64,000 nucleotides of DNA, from contig JCKJ01000001.1 in the NCBI GenBank assembly GCA_000525025.1, positions 1,302,001-1,366,000 on the forward strand, read 5' to 3'. This document shows positions 59,562 through 64,000 of the stretch, one piece after another. The first letter of the stretch is position 1. Each line of letters begins with the position of its first letter. Made by a program: the position numbers and the translations under genes. This DNA is from Methylophilaceae bacterium 11 (GTDB lineage Bacteria; Pseudomonadota; Gammaproteobacteria; Burkholderiales; Methylophilaceae). The notes below the pieces were generated by a model. That model searched no databases, was not told the origin of the DNA, and worked only from the letters and a program-made list of their open reading frames with translations.

Positions 59562-60578
59562 ATGATTCTAGACAACAACAAACGTAACCCAAGTCAGATA
59601 CAACCATCGGAAATCACACCACGCGAAGTGTTTGAGGATCGCCGCCACTTTATTAAAGCCGCTGGTGCTGGGCTGATCGCTGGTGCAATTGCCAGCACAC
59701 AAGCCACCAAAGCGATTGCAGGTGAAATCAAAACAGATGCTAACGCTAAAAAGCCAGCAGCCAAAACTGGCGCCACACAAAAGACACTCACATTTAAGAA
59801 AACCGCTTATGGAGAGGGTGAGAAGCTCACCAAGTTTGAAGACGTCACCACCTACAACAATTACTATGAGTTTGGCACAGACAAGTCAGACCCAGCCACT
59901 CACTCCACGTTATTTAAACCACGCCCTTGGAGCATCAGCATTGAAGGGGCGGTTAAAAAAGCCAAAACCATCTCTATAGAAGACTTATTGAAACTTGCAC
60001 CACTTGAAGAGCGCATCTACAGAATGCGCTGTGTAGAGGGGTGGTCTATGGTGATTCCCTGGGTGGGTTTGCCGCTGGCCAGTCTAATTAAATGGGCAGA
60101 ACCCACTGGCAATGCCAAGTATATCGAATTTATTTCTGCTAACGATGCATTAACGATGCCAGGGGTGCGTGTACCGGTGTTGGATTGGCCCTATGTGGAA
60201 GGGTTGCGTATGGATGAAGCCAATCATCCGCTGACGCTGCTGGCCGTTGGTTTGTATGGCGAGGTGCTGCCCAACCAAAATGGCGCGCCAGTGCGCTTAG
60301 TAACTCCTTGGAAGTATGGATTTAAGGGCGCTAAAGCCATTGTCAAAATCCGCTTTGTAGAAAAAATGCCGGTCACCACTTGGGTAAAAACTGGTCCCAG
60401 TGAGTATGGATTTTATGCCAATGTAAATCCATTTGTAGATCACCCGCGTTGGACACAATCCTCTGAAAAGCGCATTGGCGCTGGCCTGTTTGCTGGCCGC
60501 ATTAAAACAGAAATGTTTAATGGGTATCCGGAAGTAGGGCAGATGTACGCTGGCATGGACCTTAGAAAGTACTTTTAG
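59562..60578 (+). CDS. msrP: Methionine sulfoxide reductase catalytic subunit MsrP
   Basis: A periplasmic molybdoenzyme that repairs oxidised methionines in envelope proteins. 338 residues with a Tat signal ([17 protein letters not shown]). The Mo-binding Cys is in [20 protein letters not shown]; other family marks are [20 protein letters not shown] and [22 protein letters not shown] precedes the ATG. msrQ starts 3 bases after the stop. Confidence 0.95.
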   Translation: MILDNNKRNPSQIQPSEITPREVFEDRRHFIKAAGAGLIAGAIASTQATKAIAGEIKTDANAKKPAAKTGATQKTLTFKKTAYGEGEKLTKFEDVTTYNNYYEFGTDKSDPATHSTLFKPRPWSISIEGAVKKAKTISIEDLLKLAPLEERIYRMRCVEGWSMVIPWVGLPLASLIKWAEPTGNAKYIEFISANDALTMPGVRVPVLDWPYVEGLRMDEANHPLTLLAVGLYGEVLPNQNGAPVRLVTPWKYGFKGAKAIVKIRFVEKMPVTTWVKTGPSEYGFYANVNPFVDHPRWTQSSEKRIGAGLFAGRIKTEMFNGYPEVGQMYAGMDLRKYF

Positions 60579-60580
60579 TC

Positions 60581-61180
60581 ATGTATGCGCAACGTGTCTT
60601 TTACGCCAAGTGTTTGATTTGGGTATTTGCCTTTATACCCATCCTTCGCTTAGTTTGGTTGGGCGTAAACGATGATTTAACGGCTAACCCAGTTGAATTT
60701 GTAGAGCGTTCCACAGGTACTTGGGCATTGGTATTTTTACTGCTGAGTTTAAGCATGACGCCAATTCGACTGCTCACTAAACAGGTCTGGCAAATTCAAT
60801 TGCGTCGCTTATTGGGCTTATGGATGTTTGCTTATGCCTGCTTGCATATCACCACCTATGTTTGGCTGGATTACGGCTTTGTTTGGGCGGATATCGCCAA
60901 AGACATTATTAAACATCCCTACGTAATTGTTGGATTTACTGCGTATTTGCTGACCATACCACTGGCGCTGACTTCTAACAGCGCTATGATTAAACGCTTG
61001 AAAAGTAAGTGGAAGACACTGCATCAAGCGGTTTACCTGATTAGCATATTGGTTATATTGCATTTCTGGTGGTTGGTTAAAAAAGATGTCACAGAGCCCT
61101 TTTACTATGCAGCCGTTCTGTGCATATTGCTGGGTATCCGCGTTTATTACAAAGCCATCGCTTCAAAAAATAAGTTGTAA
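60581..61180 (+). CDS. msrQ: MsrPQ haem-binding membrane subunit MsrQ
   Basis: An inner membrane haem b protein that passes electrons from the quinone pool to MsrP. 199 residues with about six TM helices; the candidate haem His residues are in YACLHITTYVWLDYG and LHQAVYLISILVILHFWWLV. It starts with MYAQRVFYAKCLIW. Length is normal. Confidence 0.94.
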   Translation: MYAQRVFYAKCLIWVFAFIPILRLVWLGVNDDLTANPVEFVERSTGTWALVFLLLSLSMTPIRLLTKQVWQIQLRRLLGLWMFAYACLHITTYVWLDYGFVWADIAKDIIKHPYVIVGFTAYLLTIPLALTSNSAMIKRLKSKWKTLHQAVYLISILVILHFWWLVKKDVTEPFYYAAVLCILLGIRVYYKAIASKNKL

Positions 61181-61231
61181 GGTTTGGCGCAGTGTTGCGA
61201 CCAATCAATACATTATTGATTAGGAGCCAAC

Positions 61232-61753
61232 ATGCAAGCCATCACAAAACTATCTGCGTTCTATCAAGCAGTCACCCAAGTGCTTAATGGCATCGGCACA
61301 TGGTTACCCCAAACCATTTTGAGGCTGTTTATCGCTTGGGAATTTTCAGAAGCGGGCTTTGAAAAACTGCATGGTACGAATTGGTTTGCTGATATTGCAT
61401 TCCCGTTTCCGTTTAACTTATTACCACCAGATATCAGTTGGGCTGTTGCCACTTTTTTTGAAATTATTGGCGCCGCTGCGATTGCATTTGGTCTAGCAAC
61501 ACGTTTCTTTGCTGTTTCATTATTCATATTAACCATCGTGGCGATTGCTAGTGTGCATTGGCCGAGTGAGTGGCATTCATTAGGTGAGCTGCTGATGGGG
61601 TATCGATTTTCTGACAAAGCAGGGGATGGCTTGGGCAACTACAAATTACCGCTGATTTATCTGATTGCATTGGTGCCATTGATTTTTAGTGGCGCAGGAA
61701 AATTCAGTGTTGATTATTTGCTACATAAATATGTGTACAAACAACGCACATAA
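61232..61753 (+). CDS. DoxX-family membrane protein
   Basis: A 173-residue inner membrane protein with four TM segments, DoxX family (ILRLFIAWEFSEAGFEKLHG, TFFEIIGAAAIAFGLATRFF). The role is unsettled; related proteins take part in thiosulfate oxidation or redox stress. It follows msrPQ with a TAGGAGCC ribosome binding site, so it is probably in the same operon. Confidence 0.88.
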   Translation: MQAITKLSAFYQAVTQVLNGIGTWLPQTILRLFIAWEFSEAGFEKLHGTNWFADIAFPFPFNLLPPDISWAVATFFEIIGAAAIAFGLATRFFAVSLFILTIVAIASVHWPSEWHSLGELLMGYRFSDKAGDGLGNYKLPLIYLIALVPLIFSGAGKFSVDYLLHKYVYKQRT

Positions 61754-61785
61754 GCGGTTATCTGATTTCAAGCGTTGAATAGAAG

Positions 61786-61816
61786 GGGGCGTTGATGAAA
61801 ACGCCCCTAATTTTTT
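61786..61816 (+). terminator. Intrinsic terminator after the DoxX gene
   Basis: GGGGCGT (61786-61792) pairs with ACGCCCC (61801-61807), followed by TAA and six T residues. It closes the msrPQ-DoxX unit just before the convergent diguanylate cyclase gene. Confidence 0.87.
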
Positions 61817-61838
61817 CACTCTAACACTCTTATTGAAC

Positions 61839-62840
61839 TCATTCTGTTATAGATAGTTGGCTAAAAAGCTTAGCCTGATTGCGCCCATTCAGCTTTGCCG
61901 AATAAAGCGCTTTGTCTGCTTCTGCCATCAACGATTCTGTAATAGAAATGCCCCAACGATCAAATGAATCATCTGTTGAGGTGCTCCAGTAGTCAGTAAT
62001 CCCAAAGCTGCAGCTTAGTTGAATGGGCTGATCATTGTGCATAAGTGCTATCTGCCCAATATTCAGACGCACTCGTTCCACTAGGTTAAACGCATTAAGT
62101 TCATCACAATCCGGAAGCACAATCACAAACTCCTCACCGCCAATCCTGAAAAGCTGATCCGTCTCTCTAATTTCTGACTGTATCGTATTTGCAATCTCAA
62201 TCAGCGCTTCATCACCCTTGGAATGCCCATACAAGTCATTCACCTTTTTAAACTCGTCCACGTCTACCATCACAAGGCTAAGTGTGTGATTGTGGTGTTT
62301 GAGGTGCGCAAGCCGTTTAGACATATATTCGTAAAACGCACGGCGATTGTATACTTTGGTGAGAGGGTCGACCCTTGCCAACGCTTCTGCTTCTTTGTAC
62401 ATCGTTTCTAGCTTTTGTTGAGCTAGCTTATTTTCAGTGATATCCACAGCGATTTCCAATCTTACATAGCGGCCATCCACCCATTTAACGGCTTGATCTC
62501 GGCACTGATACCAGCGTTGCGTCACCGTATTTTGAAACTCCCAAATATGCACGCCTGTTGGCTTGCCTTCTTCGTTAAGTAGCTTGGAGTTGTTACAAAA
62601 GCTGCAAGGTTGCTCCTGGCCAAATTGGAGATACTGATAACACTTGCGGCCTAAAGGCACCCCCCAGCTTTTCTGACCGTAATTATTGACGAAAATTAGC
62701 TCGTACGTCTTAAAGTCAGACACGTATACCAAGGCATCCAGGCTATTTAAAATTGTCGCAATACAATCAAATTCAAACTGCAAAGATTGCGCGTTGGCAT
62801 CGATATTTCGATTAAAGAATTTCAAGATATGTTCTTTCAC
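61839..62840 (-). CDS. Diguanylate cyclase with N-terminal PAS domain
   Basis: A second c-di-GMP synthase, 333 residues, cytosolic. The PAS domain (about 25-140) has the unusual FGQEQPCSFCNNSKLL segment with three Cys and VTQRWYQCRDQAVKWVDGRY; a GGDEF domain follows (about 165-325). GGEEF and an upstream I-site (RETD five residues before it) are intact, so it should be active and product-inhibited. The Cys cluster might sense metal or redox state; that is inference. Upstream is a perfect inverted repeat. Confidence 0.92.
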   Translation of the reverse strand: MKEHILKFFNRNIDANAQSLQFEFDCIATILNSLDALVYVSDFKTYELIFVNNYGQKSWGVPLGRKCYQYLQFGQEQPCSFCNNSKLLNEEGKPTGVHIWEFQNTVTQRWYQCRDQAVKWVDGRYVRLEIAVDITENKLAQQKLETMYKEAEALARVDPLTKVYNRRAFYEYMSKRLAHLKHHNHTLSLVMVDVDEFKKVNDLYGHSKGDEALIEIANTIQSEIRETDQLFRIGGEEFVIVLPDCDELNAFNLVERVRLNIGQIALMHNDQPIQLSCSFGITDYWSTSTDDSFDRWGISITESLMAEADKALYSAKLNGRNQAKLFSQLSITE

Positions 62841-63204
62841 TACTCAGCCTCAATTCATTTAGAAAAGTTCTAAATGCCTGGTTTCTAGGCTATTTAGAGT
62901 AAGCCTGCTGGCAAAGTTGTGTGGTACTACAAGGTGCTGCTAGCGCCTAGTTACTTACAAAAGTAGGCTAAATTAATTATATGTAAAATACAGTTAACCC
63001 ATCTGTAAACTATTGTTAACTGATAAATTCGATAGATACTGAATGAAGATAAGGCGCAAGTTTTATGTGCTTGTTGTCTTGGGATTTCAGAAAACACTCA
63101 GAAGCTGAGTAGTCTTAATCTTACAAAACTTTGTGAATCTGCTGACAGCAATATGCGAACAGAGTAACTAAACTAAGCATACAAATTAATAATATTCAGA
63201 AGAG
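62841..63204. other. 364-bp intergenic region between divergent genes
   Basis: No gene is supported. It contains the 21-bp inverted repeat before the diguanylate cyclase, several partial repeats of a GGCTA/TAGGC type (62887-62985) and AT-rich promoters on both sides. The small-protein start at 63214 has AGAAGAG upstream. Confidence 0.5.
62856..62876. promoter_or_regulatory. Perfect 21-bp inverted repeat upstream of the diguanylate cyclase
   Basis: CATTTAGAA-AAG-TTCTAAATG: two exact 9-base arms around a 3-base centre, ending 16 bases before the ATG at 62840. The size and symmetry fit an operator for a dimeric repressor overlapping the ribosome binding region or early transcript; a transcript hairpin is the alternative. 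Confidence 0.5.
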
Positions 63205-63213
63205 ATGGTCTAT

Positions 63214-63489
63214 ATGCTTAAATTTGCACACATGATGAATAAAAAGTCAGTAAATGGCTCAATTGTAGAGCTAGCGTTGGAATTTCCTTCTGAACCTCAA
63301 CTAGCACCAAAAAAAGGTGATCCCGTGCATATCAAGTTACCAGAGAACGATGTTGATGGTGTCATTGCTTCAGTCATCGGTCAGGATTTGCTAATTGATG
63401 TCGAGGGACTGATATCTTATTGGGTTTTTAATAAGGCTGAAGCTTTGTCTGCAACAATAGGTTTCAAGCATACGTATAGCGTGTTGTAA
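63214..63489 (+). CDS. Small unknown protein
   Basis: A 91-residue protein, acidic and probably cytosolic, with short beta-like segments (NGSIVELALEFPSEPQLAPK and DPVHIKLPENDVDGVIASVI, then GLISYWVFNKAEAL). No signal, TM or family is recognised; it lacks the Arg-rich motif needed for a PilZ call. ATG 63214 is 10 bases from GAG; ATG 63205 sits too close to the ribosome binding site. Coding likelihood is moderate. Confidence 0.5.
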   Translation: MLKFAHMMNKKSVNGSIVELALEFPSEPQLAPKKGDPVHIKLPENDVDGVIASVIGQDLLIDVEGLISYWVFNKAEALSATIGFKHTYSVL

Positions 63490-63604
63490 AAGCTTAAATC
63501 TAGATTGTTGATAGCGAACTTATTTTAAAAGCATTCAAAATCGCCAATATTCAAATAATCAATAATTTCCTCGTAGGGCACATTATTGCCATTCCATTAC
63601 TTCG

Positions 63605-63620
63605 CATAATGTATATTATG
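63605..63620. promoter_or_regulatory. Small inverted repeat in the 63490-63716 gap
   Basis: CATAAT-GTAT-ATTATG is an exact 6-base inverted repeat in an AT-rich gap between convergent genes. It could be a weak terminator or an accidental AT palindrome; nothing else stands out in the gap. Confidence 0.2.
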
Positions 63621-63716
63621 TTAAATTAAGTTTATATCCAGATTCGGCTATCTCAGCACTTGGCAAATACAAAAACCACAACAAAACATGCTAAATAACT
63701 CTTCTTGCTAATTAGT

Positions 63717-63950
63717 CTATTTTTTTGAGTTTAGATATTCTCTAATTTTTTGAGCGTCTAGATCGTCGGTATCTAATAATGGATTCCATTTGAAGTCATC
63801 AATATTATCTGCAACCGCATTTCTCTTGGCTAATAGCTTTTGGTACCTGCGCTGCCAATACTTATCTCGCAAACCCACATAGACAATACGTAGGCAATAA
63901 AGAAATGCAATAAAGATGATTGCTACAATTACATGTACATAAACAGGCAT
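63717..63950 (-). CDS. Small single-TM protein, unknown function
   Basis: A 77-residue protein with one N-terminal TM helix (VYVHVIVAIIFIAFLYCLRI) and a charged cytoplasmic part (RYQKLLAKRNAVADNIDDFK, ending IREYLNSKK). GAGACTG lies 7 bases before the ATG. No family is recognised. Confidence 0.55.
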   Translation of the reverse strand: MPVYVHVIVAIIFIAFLYCLRIVYVGLRDKYWQRRYQKLLAKRNAVADNIDDFKWNPLLDTDDLDAQKIREYLNSKK

Positions 63951-64000
63951 TTACAGTCTCAAGAAATCATTCACGTTTGAATTATAAAGTGACTTATTTT

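Noticed and set aside
63214-63489. PilZ domain call for the small protein near a diguanylate cyclase
   Set aside because: The Arg-rich motif and the D/N-x-S-x-x-G motif of PilZ are missing.

Overview
The window looks like a chromosome segment from a betaproteobacterial methylotroph of the family Methylophilaceae, probably Methylotenera-like. This is an inference from protein character: an EpsA-type LuxR regulator, PEP-CTERM proteins, a DUF3739 haemagglutinin, a quinoprotein-like sorbosone dehydrogenase, low-to-middle GC, and SMC-ZipA-LigA in a row. There are no insertion sequences, CRISPR arrays, rRNA genes or prophage genes. Two tRNA genes and one clear pseudogene remnant are present.

Region 1 (1-21.5 kb) is the most distinctive part. 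An EpsA-type regulator is followed by a PEP-CTERM protein, a secreted protein that looks like a PstS-type binding protein, a TpsB transporter, and a giant 3362-residue TpsA exoprotein. Then comes a complete energising set: ExbB with an extra DUF2341 and lectin-like periplasmic part, two ExbDs and a TonB-like protein. A large porin and a coiled-coil periplasmic protein close the group. A shared promoter-proximal element (GGACTAGTC, a T-tract, ATCAA, ACAT) precedes both the TpsB gene and the ExbB gene at nearly the same distance from the start codon, and a weaker copy lies upstream of the PEP-CTERM gene. I read the whole block as one cell-surface system: two-partner secretion coupled to its own Exb/Ton motor. 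This is the best candidate here for an undescribed system.

Region 2 (21.5-32.3 kb) holds a second PEP-CTERM protein (choice-of-anchor I type) and a Czc-type divalent-metal efflux operon (small membrane protein, CzcC, CzcB with a His-rich N-terminus, CzcA). It ends with a PAS-GGDEF diguanylate cyclase, an HU protein and an unknown protein with a degenerate J-domain-like end.

Region 3 (32.4-42.1 kb) is the Kdp high-affinity potassium system: kdpF-A-B-C-D-E, with a divergent OmpL-like porin, a very good KdpE box and an overlooked small membrane protein just before kdpF.

Region 4 (42.1-50.6 kb) has an AraC regulator divergent from a two-propeller sorbosone dehydrogenase and an RND efflux pump (permease plus adaptor, no outer membrane channel), then ribA and the C-terminal remnant of a sigma-54 activator.

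Region 5 (50.7-64 kb) is housekeeping: tRNA-Glu, tRNA-Ala(GGC), queF, smc, zipA, ligA, a TPR lipoprotein-like gene, msrPQ with a DoxX gene, a second diguanylate cyclase with a perfect inverted repeat just upstream, and two small unknown genes.
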